Shown here piece after piece: positions 44,353 to 51,502 of a stretch of DNA of 64,000 nt (position 1 is its first letter; every line of letters starts with the position of its first letter). The notes under the pieces were generated by a model, which saw only the letters and a program-made list of their open reading frames with translations, searched no databases and was not told the origin of the DNA. Origin of the DNA: Streptomyces coffeae (GTDB lineage Bacteria > Actinomycetota > Actinomycetes > Streptomycetales > Streptomycetaceae); contig NZ_JAERRF010000010.1 in assembly GCF_016741875.1 (NCBI RefSeq), positions 62,001 through 126,000 of the forward strand, read 5' to 3'. The position numbers were made by a program, and so were the translations under genes.

Positions 44353-45399
44353 TCAGACGTTGTAGAGGTCCGTCTTGTAGCGGGCGAGGTTGGCCGGGTC
44401 GCGGAAGAAGGCGATGGTGTGTTCCAGGCCGCCCTCGAGGGTGTGCGCGGGAGCCCAGCCGGTGGCGGCGCGCAGCCGGGAGGCGTCGCACACCAGCCGC
44501 ATCACCTCGGCGTCGGCGGGCCGTACCCGCTGGGCGTCCTCGCGGACGTCGAGCGGGGTGTCCATCAGCTTGCCGACGAGGGCCACCAGATCGCCGACGG
44601 AGATCTCACCGCCGGTGCCCGCGTTGAAGGTGCGGCCGACAACATCGGCGGCGGGGGCGGTGCCGACGGCGAGGAAGGCCGCCGCGGTGTCCTTGACGAA
44701 GGTGAAGTCCCGGGTGGGGCGCAGGTCGCCCAGGGTGATGGTGGTCTGTCCGGCCGCCACCTGGCCGATGACCGTCGGGATCACGGCGCGCATCGACTGG
44801 CGCGGACCGAAGGTGTTGAACGGCCGCAGGGTGACCACGGGGGTGCCGAACCCGGCGTGGTAGCTGTCGGCCAGCCGGTCCCCTCCGGCCTTGGAAGCGG
44901 CGTACGGGGACTGGGTGTTGACGGGGTGGTCCTCGGTGATCGGGACGGTCTGTGCGGTGCCGTAGATCTCGCTGGTGGAGGTGTGCACCAGACGCGGGAT
45001 CTCCAAGTGGCGCACCGCCTCCAGCACGTTGAGGGTGCCGGTCACATTGGTTTCGACATAGCTGTGCGGGGCCCGGTAGGAGTACGGGATCGCGATCAGG
45101 GCGGCGAGGTGGTAGACGGCCTCGGTGCCCCGGAGGAGACCGCCCACCGAGCCCGGGTCACGGACGTCGCCGAGAACCACCTCGACATGGGCCATCACAT
45201 CGTTGGGCAGCGTCTCCAGCCACCCGAAGGACGAGAAGGAGTTGTACTGGACCATGGCACGCACCCGGTGGCCGGTGGCCACCAGCGCCTCGACGAGATG
45301 CGAGCCGATGAAGCCCTCCGCGCCGGTGACGGCGACGGTGGTGCCGGGGGCGGCGGTGTTCGGGGGTGTCGCGGTGGCGGCAGAGCTGGTTTCGGACAT
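44353..45399 (-). CDS. NAD-dependent 4,6-dehydratase, LegB/GDP-mannose dehydratase-like
   Basis: A 348-residue extended SDR enzyme that looks intact. The NAD loop is VAVTGAEGFIGSHLVEAL. The catalytic Ser/Thr region is HTSTSEIYG with the active-site Tyr in SPYAASKAGGDRL (Y-x3-K), and LRPFNTFGPRQSMRAVIPTV follows. It should dehydrate a nucleotide sugar at C4/C6. ATG at 45399 has AGGGGAG upstream. It is the only undamaged gene in a locus whose other members are fragments, so its substrate supply is probably gone unless made elsewhere. Confidence 0.88.
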   Translation of the reverse strand: MSETSSAATATPPNTAAPGTTVAVTGAEGFIGSHLVEALVATGHRVRAMVQYNSFSSFGWLETLPNDVMAHVEVVLGDVRDPGSVGGLLRGTEAVYHLAALIAIPYSYRAPHSYVETNVTGTLNVLEAVRHLEIPRLVHTSTSEIYGTAQTVPITEDHPVNTQSPYAASKAGGDRLADSYHAGFGTPVVTLRPFNTFGPRQSMRAVIPTVIGQVAAGQTTITLGDLRPTRDFTFVKDTAAAFLAVGTAPAADVVGRTFNAGTGGEISVGDLVALVGKLMDTPLDVREDAQRVRPADAEVMRLVCDASRLRAATGWAPAHTLEGGLEHTIAFFRDPANLARYKTDLYNV

Positions 45400-45485
45400 G
45401 CGGGAACTCCCCTTCTGGTGCGGTGACATGGGATGGCGGTTGCGGTGCGGTGATGCGGTGCGGCCCGGTGACGGACAGCGCCGGG

Positions 45486-46073
45486 TCAGCGGTGTGTGGT
45501 CATCCGGCCGAGCAGCACGGTGGCGACCGTGGCGAGCAGGGCCACCGCCCGCACCCAGGGCGGCAGTCCGGTGGCGGGGAGGAGTGCGGCTCCGACGGCG
45601 GTCGGGAGCAGCGCCGGCGGCAGCAGACGTTCCTTGCCCCGCACCAACAGGGTGGTGGCCGCCCCGAGACAGGCCGACTGCCCGGCCGCGAAGGCCAGCG
45701 CTCCCCCGGGCGACGCGCGGTGGGCGAGGCCCTGGTTCCAGGCCCAGCCGACGAGCGCGGAGGCGGTCAGCGCACCGCTTCCGGCGGGCAGGCCCAGCGC
45801 ATCGGGCGGGCCGGTGAGAAACGGCGCGCCCACGGCGTAGCCGAGTCCGGGCAGGGCGAACACCAGGCCGCGCAGCAGGAACGGGCCGGGCACCGCACGC
45901 CACGGGTCGGGGCGCGGCGGGGCCTCGGGGTAGTGGCGCGGCACCCGGGCGTACAGCTCGGCCGCGAGCTCGAAGGTGTCCCGGCGCCCGAACCGCTCCT
46001 GAACCTGATCACCTGTCAGCCCGTCCGCCTCCGGCACGGCGGCGATCTCATCGGGATGGACGGCCCTGGCCAC
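45486..46073 (-). pseudogene. Truncated membrane protein of the polysaccharide-type locus
   Basis: The readable protein has GLTGDQVQERFGRRDTFELA, then AAELYARVPRHYPEAPPRP, LRGLVFALPGLGYAVGAPFL and two or three further hydrophobic segments, ending VLLGRMTTHR. The GTG at 46073 follows GAGGTGAG, but related sequence (SLDELLADRGELVARAVHP) continues upstream to about 46112, where it meets the secreted-protein fragment in another frame. About 195 residues remain, short for a protein with this multi-helix texture. I judge it a truncated remnant; it could instead be a short functional membrane protein. Confidence 0.5.
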
Positions 46074-46077
46074 CAAC

Positions 46078-46320
46078 TCACCTCGGTCCGCGAGGAGTTC
46101 GTCCAGCGAGTCGCGGGCCCAGATCGACGGTGGTGCAGGGCGTGCCCGAATCCTTGAGTTCGGCGGTGATCGCCGCGGTGGCCGGGCCTTTGTCGTCCAG
46201 GACCAGGACGCGCAGGTCGATTCTCGGTGTCGGTGCGGCACTCGCGCCGATCGCCGGTGCCCTTGCGGACAGCGGGACCGCCGCGGCGCATACCGCGGCA
46301 GGCCGGGTCATCCGACCCAT
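46078..46320 (-). pseudogene. N-terminal fragment of a secreted protein
   Basis: ATG at 46320 has a strong GGGGGAG ribosome site. A signal-peptide-like start (RPAAVCAAAVPLSARAPAIG) is followed by RIDLRVLVLDDKGPATAAIT and AELKDSGTPCTTVDLG. After that the sequence turns into unrelated residues and stops. The strand-helix pattern looks like the first 70 residues of a large exported protein. The junction near 46115 joins it out of frame to the membrane protein remnant, consistent with a deletion that removed most of one gene and the start of the next. Confidence 0.55.
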
Positions 46321-46746
46321 GGTGAACTCCCCCCAGGGGCAGCCGCGCAGGGCGCGGCGCCGACCGGTGATTGACACATGTGAACAGACCACGGTGTGGC
46401 AGGTGTTCACGCAGAGTGAATGATGAGCGATCCCCAAGAAGCGGCTTCGCCGCGGCCGGGGCTCCCCTCCCCGGTCGCTGTCGGGGCTCCCCTCCCCGAC
46501 GGCCGTACCGAATCGCCGGCCGAGGACATCACCGTCCTCACCGGCCGCGCGGCCGAAGCCGAAACCGCGCAGACCATATAGTGCGGCATGTCCGGGGGGA
46601 TGGACCGCCGTATCACCGTATGACCCGCCGTGGGACGGACCGACCGTGGCCGATTATCGATGTCCTGGGACACATCATCCGAGATCCGACTTCATAGATG
46701 TGAGAGACCTGTGAGGATCAGACACCCTGTGGTGACCTGTGGCGCC

Positions 46747-46762
46747 ATTGGTCTACACCACT
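46747..46762. promoter_or_regulatory. DasR-type (dre-like) operator candidate
   Basis: ATTGGTCTACACCACT differs at two positions from the DasR consensus as I recall it (ACTGGTCTAGACCACT). DasR is the GntR-family regulator of chitin/N-acetylglucosamine genes in Streptomyces. No intact chitin-related gene is adjacent; the nearest genes are the peptide gene and the decayed locus. Confidence 0.45.
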
Positions 46763-46784
46763 AGGGTGAGCTCTTCCTTCGGCC

Positions 46785-46806
46785 GGGTGGCTCGATGGAG
46801 CCACCC
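46785..46806 (-). terminator. Hairpin downstream of the 56-residue peptide gene
   Basis: A perfect 9-bp stem (GGGTGGCTC/GAGCCACCC) with a GATG loop, 76 bases after the peptide stop on its strand. Confidence 0.65.
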
Positions 46807-46882
46807 TCTTCGACCGTGCCGAATTCGGCTGAATGATGGCCGTCCGAAATGTTCGACATTGAAGCGATTGACCGCGGCGCTC

Positions 46883-47053
46883 TCAATCCACGCTCTGGAG
46901 GATGTGCGGCTCGGCCAGGTCGTCCTCGTAACCGGCGAGGCGGATCGGCGCGGAGCGTGCCCACACCTCCAAACTGCCCACTTCCGAGGGCTCTGCGCAC
47001 CGCCCGTCATCGCCTGCGTGCGACTCGTCGCTCTGTGTCTGTTCGGGGGTCAC
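46883..47053 (-). CDS. Small acidic peptide (56 aa), unknown function
   Basis: GTG at 47053 is preceded by AGGGAG at a 7-base spacing. The product is 56 residues: an acidic, variable N-terminal half (TPEQTQSDESHAGDDGRCAE) and a distinctive C-terminal half containing LEVWARSAPIRLAGYEDDLA and ending EPHILQSVD. There is no signal peptide and one Cys. The C-terminal motif looks like a conserved Streptomyces peptide family, but I cannot name it. A terminator follows 76 bases downstream, so the gene is monocistronic. Possible roles include a small regulator or a modified-peptide precursor; no modifying enzyme is adjacent. Confidence 0.6.
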   Translation of the reverse strand: MTPEQTQSDESHAGDDGRCAEPSEVGSLEVWARSAPIRLAGYEDDLAEPHILQSVD

Positions 47054-47465
47054 CGCACACTCCCTGTGTCGGCTGAACCGGATCTGTCGCCAGGTTAACC
47101 AGCAAGGGAACGCTCCGCGCGTCGATTTCCACAGAGTGGACACGGAATGGACACCACCCCTCAGGGGCCGTACGTCCGGTGGCCGCGGGATGCCAATCGT
47201 GCTGAGCTGGATGCCAGGGGACCGGACACCGGACCGCCGAACGGGTGATGGGCCCCCGGGCGGGGACCCGGGGCAACAGCGACCGGCCGGCCCCTCGGCG
47301 GAGCGTGCGCGCGGCCCGACCCCGCGCTCCGGCCGCGAAGATCGACAACATCGTTCCGCGCACCGCACCACCCCCGCGGCTGCGGGTGCGGCGGACGCTA
47401 CACCGCCCGGCCGGGCACCGCACGCCGGTGCCACGGCCGGGCGAACGCACGCCGGACCGGCCAGG
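47054..47465. other. 412-bp gene-free stretch
   Basis: Contains the upstream region of the peptide gene (about 47054-47160, relatively AT-rich with a GTTAAC) and GC-rich sequence without a supported gene. The terminator of the monooxygenase gene lies at its right end. Confidence 0.6.
47406..47441 (-). terminator. Hairpin downstream of the FAD monooxygenase gene
   Basis: Outer arms CCCGGCCG/CGGCCGGG (8 bp) and inner GGCACC/GGTGCC (6 bp, one bulged A) with a 7-base loop, 25 bases after the stop. Confidence 0.7.
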
Positions 47466-49016
47466 TCAGGCCGCCCCGGGCAGCGGCGCGGCACCGCCGT
47501 CGCCGTTCCCGGCCACCGGGCGGCGGCGCCTTGTGGCCCACTCCGGTCCGTCCGCGCCGCCGTCCACCGCGTGGTGCGCCCAGGCGATATGCCCGTCCGG
47601 CCGCACCAGGACGGTAGCCAGTCCGTCCCAGCCCCGGTGGACGGTGGTCGGGCGTGCGGCCACGGTCCGGATCCGGTCCTCACCCCCGGCGAGCGCGGCG
47701 GCCGTGGCGATGCTGTCCGCTCCGGCCGCGGTGCCCATGAGGTGGAGCAGGACGAACCTCCCGTCGGCCAGCAGCGGATACAGACCCGGCTCGGGCGCCC
47801 CGTCCAGCCCCACATCGGGCGCGCGCTCGCCGACCAGCAACGCACCGCCCGGGTCGGGATAGGCGACGTCCAGCGCGGAGATCTGCCCGGCCAGCCGCCG
47901 GTTGACGTCGGGGTGGTCGGCCAGGATCCCGCTGAGGACACTGCGCAGCGCCGGGGTGTCCGCGGTGTGGGCGGTGCCGATGACCGTCTGGGCCCGGGTG
48001 TTCTCCAGCAGGGCGGCGCCGACCGGGTGCCGTTCGTCGTGGTAGGTGTCCAACAGCGCGGCGGGGGCGCGGCCATGGCATACGGAGGCCAGTTTCCATC
48101 CCAGGTTGAAGGCGTCCTGGACACCCACGTTGAGCCCCTGCCCGCCGAACGGCATATGCATATGCGCCGCGTCCCCGGCGAGCAGCACCCGCCCTTCGCG
48201 GTAACGGGCGGCCTGCCGCGCCGCGTTGCCGAAGCGCGACAGCCACCGGGGCGTATGCATCCCGAAGTCGGTGCCCGCCACCTCGCGCACGGCGGTGCGC
48301 AACTCTTCGAGGGTGAAGGGCTGCGAGGAGGGAGCGGCGGAGGTTCCCCGGGTGGAACCGACGATGCGGTGGTATCCGGCCGCCAGCGGGACGACCATGA
48401 TGCCGCCGTGGGCGTTGTCGTACGAGGGCGCGCCCTCCGCCGGCGGCGGCGCGTCGAGCAGGACGTCGCCGAGGAAGCCGGTGAGGGTGGTCGGGGTGCC
48501 GGGGAAGTCGATGCCCGCCGAGGATCGCACCGTGCTCCCGGCGCCGTCGCAGCCCACCACCCAGGCCGCCCGCAGGGTGCCGGTCCCGTCCGGGCCCGCC
48601 ACCTCCACCTCGGCGCCGGCGCCGTCAGCGTACTGGCGCACCGCGAGCACCCGGTGGCTCCACCTGACCTCTCCGCCCAGCTCCCGCAGCCGCTCCTCCA
48701 GCAGCTGTTCGGTCCGCAGCTGAGGAAGGATCAGGGTGTAGGGGAAGCGGGTGTCGAGCACGGAGAGGTCCAGCCGGGTGGGCAGCCCCGCGTAGTGGGC
48801 GACGGGGAGCGGGGCGCCCTCGGCGGTGAACCGCTCGGCGATCCCGCGCAGGGCGAACACTTCCAGCGTGCGCGGATGGAGCGTGAGCGCCTTGGAGTGC
48901 GGGCTGCGCTCGGCCGCGCGCTCGACGACGGTGACGGGCACCCCCGCGAGCCGTAGTTCGGTGGCGAGCAGCAGTCCGGTCGGCCCGGCCCCGACCACCA
49001 CAACATGATCCACCAC
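47466..49016 (-). CDS. FAD-dependent aromatic hydroxylase, rifampicin-monooxygenase-like
   Basis: A 516-residue class A flavin monooxygenase with the N-terminal motif HVVVVGAGPTGLLLATEL, the WVVGCDGAGSTVR segment, and VLLAGDAAHMHMPFGGQGLN followed by GVQDAFNLGWKLA. A C-terminal thioredoxin-like domain (GERAPDVGL, then LLADGRFVLLHLMG and ATVLVRPDGHIAWA) is typical of polyketide-tailoring and rifampicin-inactivating enzymes. The GTG at 49016 follows AAGGAG at 5 bases; the ATG at 49049 lacks a ribosome site. It is divergent from a TetR gene with two palindromic operators between, so its expression is probably induced by its substrate. Confidence 0.9.
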   Translation of the reverse strand: MVDHVVVVGAGPTGLLLATELRLAGVPVTVVERAAERSPHSKALTLHPRTLEVFALRGIAERFTAEGAPLPVAHYAGLPTRLDLSVLDTRFPYTLILPQLRTEQLLEERLRELGGEVRWSHRVLAVRQYADGAGAEVEVAGPDGTGTLRAAWVVGCDGAGSTVRSSAGIDFPGTPTTLTGFLGDVLLDAPPPAEGAPSYDNAHGGIMVVPLAAGYHRIVGSTRGTSAAPSSQPFTLEELRTAVREVAGTDFGMHTPRWLSRFGNAARQAARYREGRVLLAGDAAHMHMPFGGQGLNVGVQDAFNLGWKLASVCHGRAPAALLDTYHDERHPVGAALLENTRAQTVIGTAHTADTPALRSVLSGILADHPDVNRRLAGQISALDVAYPDPGGALLVGERAPDVGLDGAPEPGLYPLLADGRFVLLHLMGTAAGADSIATAAALAGGEDRIRTVAARPTTVHRGWDGLATVLVRPDGHIAWAHHAVDGGADGPEWATRRRRPVAGNGDGGAAPLPGAA

Positions 49017-49084
49017 AGCGTCTCCTTCGGTTCTGTTGTCACTTCTCATCGCAGGGCTGATACGCCGGTGCGCCAGAACCGCTC

Positions 49085-49134
49085 TTGATCCTGGATCAAC
49101 AGCGCCTCCTCAGTAGACTTGATCCCGGATCAAG
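49085..49134. promoter_or_regulatory. Two perfect palindromic operators in a divergent promoter region
   Basis: TTGATCCTGGATCAA (49085-49099) and CTTGATCCCGGATCAAG (49118-49134) are two copies of the same palindrome TTGATCC-N-GGATCAA, with centres 34 bases apart. They lie between the monooxygenase and tetR starts. A TAGACT -10-like hexamer (49114-49119) abuts the second copy. Most likely the binding sites of the adjacent TetR protein. Confidence 0.8.
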
Positions 49135-49159
49135 AAGCAAGTGGAGGGAGACGGGGCAC

Positions 49160-49750
49160 ATGGGCCTGGACCGCACGGCCGTGGTGACGGCGGCGCTGGA
49201 GCTGCTGGACGAGACAGGGCTGGACAAGCTCACGATGCGCAAGGTGGCCGAGCGGCTGGGCGTCCAGCTCAACACCGTGTACTGGCACGCCTCCAGCAAG
49301 CCGCGGCTGCTGGAGCTGATGGCCGACGTGATGCTCCACGGCTGTGCGGACGACCCGCTTCCGGAGCCCTGGGAGGAGCGGGCCCGCACCCTGGCCGACC
49401 GCTATCGCGCGGCGCTGCTCGCCCGCCGGGACGGGGCGCGGGTGGTGGCCGGTACCGATGTGGCCGAGGACAACACCCTCCGCTTCGCCGACGCGCTGAC
49501 GGGCGCGTTCCTGGCCGGGGGCCACAGTCCGGCGGAGGCGGCGTGGCGGACCTGGGCGCTGGTGTACTTCACCCTCGGTCTGGTCCAGGAGGAACAGGCC
49601 GCCGGCCGCACCGGAAGCCCGGAGCGGCTGCGGAGCGCGGCCACCGCCGAGCGCTATCCCGCGCTCGCCGCGGCCGTTCCGCACTTCGGCGACTTCGAGG
49701 ACCGCTTCGGACACGGCGCCGATCTCATCGTCAGCGGCCGGACCCGGTAG
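49160..49750 (+). CDS. TetR-family transcriptional regulator
   Basis: A 196-residue regulator. The helix-turn-helix lies at about residues 8-50 (VVTAALELLDETGLDKLTMR, then KVAERLGVQLNTVYWHASSK), followed by a helical ligand-binding domain similar to the TetR C-terminal type (WRTWALVYFTLGLVQEEQAA). LGVQLNTVYWH is close to classic TetR recognition helices. ATG at 49160 has GGAGGGAG upstream. It should repress the divergent FAD monooxygenase and itself through the two palindromes. Confidence 0.92.
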   Translation: MGLDRTAVVTAALELLDETGLDKLTMRKVAERLGVQLNTVYWHASSKPRLLELMADVMLHGCADDPLPEPWEERARTLADRYRAALLARRDGARVVAGTDVAEDNTLRFADALTGAFLAGGHSPAEAAWRTWALVYFTLGLVQEEQAAGRTGSPERLRSAATAERYPALAAAVPHFGDFEDRFGHGADLIVSGRTR

Positions 49751-49751
49751 G

Positions 49752-49785
49752 CCGGACCCGGCAGCCCGCCCGACGGTGGGTCCGG
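49752..49785 (+). terminator. Hairpin downstream of tetR
   Basis: Arms CCGGACCC and GGGTCCGG with an 18-base loop, immediately after the tetR stop. Confidence 0.5.
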
Positions 49786-49841
49786 TCACGCGCGGAGACC
49801 GATCGCGCGTGCCGACGGCGGTTCCGGGATACCCATGACGC

Positions 49842-51401
49842 ATGAGACACATCAGCGAACTCGACCGCCGGTTGTTCGCCCGGGTCGCGGCCGGACGGCT
49901 GCGTGGCGCGCACCCCACACTGCCCCGGCTCAGCCGGGCGGCCGACCACGGACGGCTGTGGTTCGGTACCGCCGGTGTGCTGGCGGCGGTCGGCGGACGC
50001 ACCGCGCGGCGGGCCGCGCTGCGCGGGGTCGGCTCGCTCGCCGCGGCATCGCTGGCCTCGAACCTGGTGGTCAAGTGGACCGTGGACCGGCGCCGTCCGG
50101 TGCTGGACAGCGTCCCCCTGGTGCGGCGGCTGCGCAAGCAGCCGTGGACGAGTTCCTTCCCCTCGGGCCACTCGGCCTCGGCCGCCGCGTTCGCCACCGG
50201 AGTGGCGCTCGAGTCCTCCCGGTACGGCATGCTGGTCGCCCCGCTGGCCGCCGCGGTCGCCGCCTCCCGGGTGTACGTGGGCGTGCACTACCCGAGCGAT
50301 GTGCTGGCGGGTCTCGCGATCGGGGTCGGCGCCGCCGTGTTCTCCTGCCGCTACTGGCCGCCGCGCCCCGAGATCCCGGCGCAGGCCCGGCCCCGGGTCT
50401 CCGCCCCCGCGCTGCCCAAGGGCGGGGGGCTGGTCCTCCTGGTCAACCAGCGGGCGGGCGCGGCCTCCGCGGCGGGCGGGCTCTCCGTGGCCGATCAGCT
50501 GCGGGTGCTGCTGCCCGCCGCCGAGATCCTGGAGTGCGGCCCCGAGGACCACTTCCTGACACTGCTCCAGCAGGCCGGGCGGCGGGCCGCCGAGCGGGCC
50601 GGGGCACTGGGCATCTGCGGTGGCGACGGCAGTGTCAGCGCGGCGGCCACGCTCGCCGCCGAGCGCGGACTGCCCCTGGCGGTGTTCGCGGGCGGCACCC
50701 TGGACCACTTCGCTCTGGACGTGGGGGTACCGGCGTTCGAGGACACCGCGCACGCGGTGACCGAGGGCGACGCCGTGGCCGTGGACCTCGCCCGCGCCAC
50801 ACCGCTCACCGGCGAGGGCGAGAGCCAGCACTTCGTCAACACCTTCAGCATCGGCTTCTACCCCGAGCTGGTGCGGATCCGGGAGAGCCTCCAGGACCGG
50901 CTGGGCAAATGGCCCGCCGCCGCCGTCGCGCTCACCCGGGTACTGCGTACCGCGGAGCCGATGGAGATCGAGGTCAATGGGCACAAGCGACGGCTGTGGG
51001 TGCTGTTCGTCGGCAACGGCGGCTACTCCCCCGACGGGTTCGCGCCCGCCTACCGCGATCAGCTCGACGACGGGCTGCTGGACGTCCGGGCGATCGACGG
51101 GGACCAACGGCTGGCCCGTACCCGGCTGCTGATCGCCGCGCTCACCGGCACCCTGGGACGCTCCCACGTCTACTCCACGAGCCGGATGCGCACGCTGCGG
51201 TTGTCGGGTCTGGACGATGTGAACTCCCTCGCCTACGACGGCGAGGTGACCGCCGCCCCCGCCGACGCGCTGCTCCTGGACAAGCGGCCCGGGGCACTCA
51301 CCGTCTACCGCCCCGCCGAACCGCAGAACGAACTCCTCCAAAGGGCCCGCACGGCGGCCGCGCAAGCCCCCCACTGGTGGCGGTCCGTACTACGCAAGTA
51401 G
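49842..51401 (+). CDS. PAP2 phosphatase / diacylglycerol kinase-like fusion
   Basis: A 519-residue bifunctional protein. The N-terminal PAP2 domain has all three phosphatase motifs: KWTVDRRRP (K-x6-RP), SFPSGHS and SRVYVGVHYPSD (SR-x5-H-x3-D). The C-terminal domain, from about residue 200, is a lipid-kinase fold with the nucleotide loop GICGGDGSVSAAA and GGTLDHFALD, where most relatives have Asn in place of this Asp. The two activities would remove and add phosphate on lipid acceptors such as phosphatidate/diacylglycerol. Several short hydrophobic helices in the first 190 residues anchor it. ATG at 49842. Confidence 0.9.
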   Translation: MRHISELDRRLFARVAAGRLRGAHPTLPRLSRAADHGRLWFGTAGVLAAVGGRTARRAALRGVGSLAAASLASNLVVKWTVDRRRPVLDSVPLVRRLRKQPWTSSFPSGHSASAAAFATGVALESSRYGMLVAPLAAAVAASRVYVGVHYPSDVLAGLAIGVGAAVFSCRYWPPRPEIPAQARPRVSAPALPKGGGLVLLVNQRAGAASAAGGLSVADQLRVLLPAAEILECGPEDHFLTLLQQAGRRAAERAGALGICGGDGSVSAAATLAAERGLPLAVFAGGTLDHFALDVGVPAFEDTAHAVTEGDAVAVDLARATPLTGEGESQHFVNTFSIGFYPELVRIRESLQDRLGKWPAAAVALTRVLRTAEPMEIEVNGHKRRLWVLFVGNGGYSPDGFAPAYRDQLDDGLLDVRAIDGDQRLARTRLLIAALTGTLGRSHVYSTSRMRTLRLSGLDDVNSLAYDGEVTAAPADALLLDKRPGALTVYRPAEPQNELLQRARTAAAQAPHWWRSVLRK

Positions 51402-51440
51402 TACATGGAATTCGGTGCTCTAGGACGACGACGGAGCGGA

Positions 51441-51460
51441 CTCCACCCGCCAAGGTGGAG
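51441..51460 (+). promoter_or_regulatory. Hairpin that pairs with the ribosome site of a 12-codon ORF
   Basis: Perfect arms CTCCACC (51441-51447) and GGTGGAG (51454-51460) with a 6-base loop. The right arm is the Shine-Dalgarno sequence of the short ORF starting 3 bases later at 51464, so folding would hide it. It could alternatively be the terminator of the upstream PAP2 gene. Confidence 0.5.
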
Positions 51461-51463
51461 GGT

Positions 51464-51502
51464 ATGGACGACGACCGATCGGCCCAGGGGGCCACGACGT
51501 GA
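51464..51502 (+). CDS. 12-residue leader ORF coupled to the DMT transporter
   Basis: ATG at 51464 follows GGTGGAGGGT. It encodes MDDDRSAQGATT and stops at the TGA 51500-51502, which overlaps the GTG of the transporter (GTGA). This arrangement is that of a coupled leader peptide. Whether it is translated is not shown by the sequence alone. Confidence 0.4.
   Translation: MDDDRSAQGATT

Larger units (their letters stand above)
46411..46882. other. 472-bp non-coding stretch with regulatory remnants
   Basis: No convincing gene in six frames. It holds a DasR-like palindrome (46747-46762), a terminator hairpin (46785-46806) and a GC-rich repeat GGGGCTCCCCTCCCC occurring twice (46458-46472 and 46484-46498). 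It separates the decayed locus from the 56-residue peptide gene. Confidence 0.6.

Noticed and set aside
46458..46498. Short GC-rich direct repeats GGGGCTCCCCTCCCC, considered as a mobile element end or CRISPR unit
   Set aside because: Only two copies, with no terminal inverted repeats, target duplication, transposase or regular spacers.
46883..48124. Long minus-strand open frame running from the 56-residue peptide into the monooxygenase region
   Set aside because: Beyond 47053 it is a shadow of the FAD monooxygenase and non-coding sequence; the GTG at 47053 with its ribosome site defines the real gene.
49752..49785. Possible third TetR operator after the tetR gene
   Set aside because: Arms CCGGACCC/GGGTCCGG do not match the TTGATCC palindrome and have an 18-base loop; a terminator fits better.
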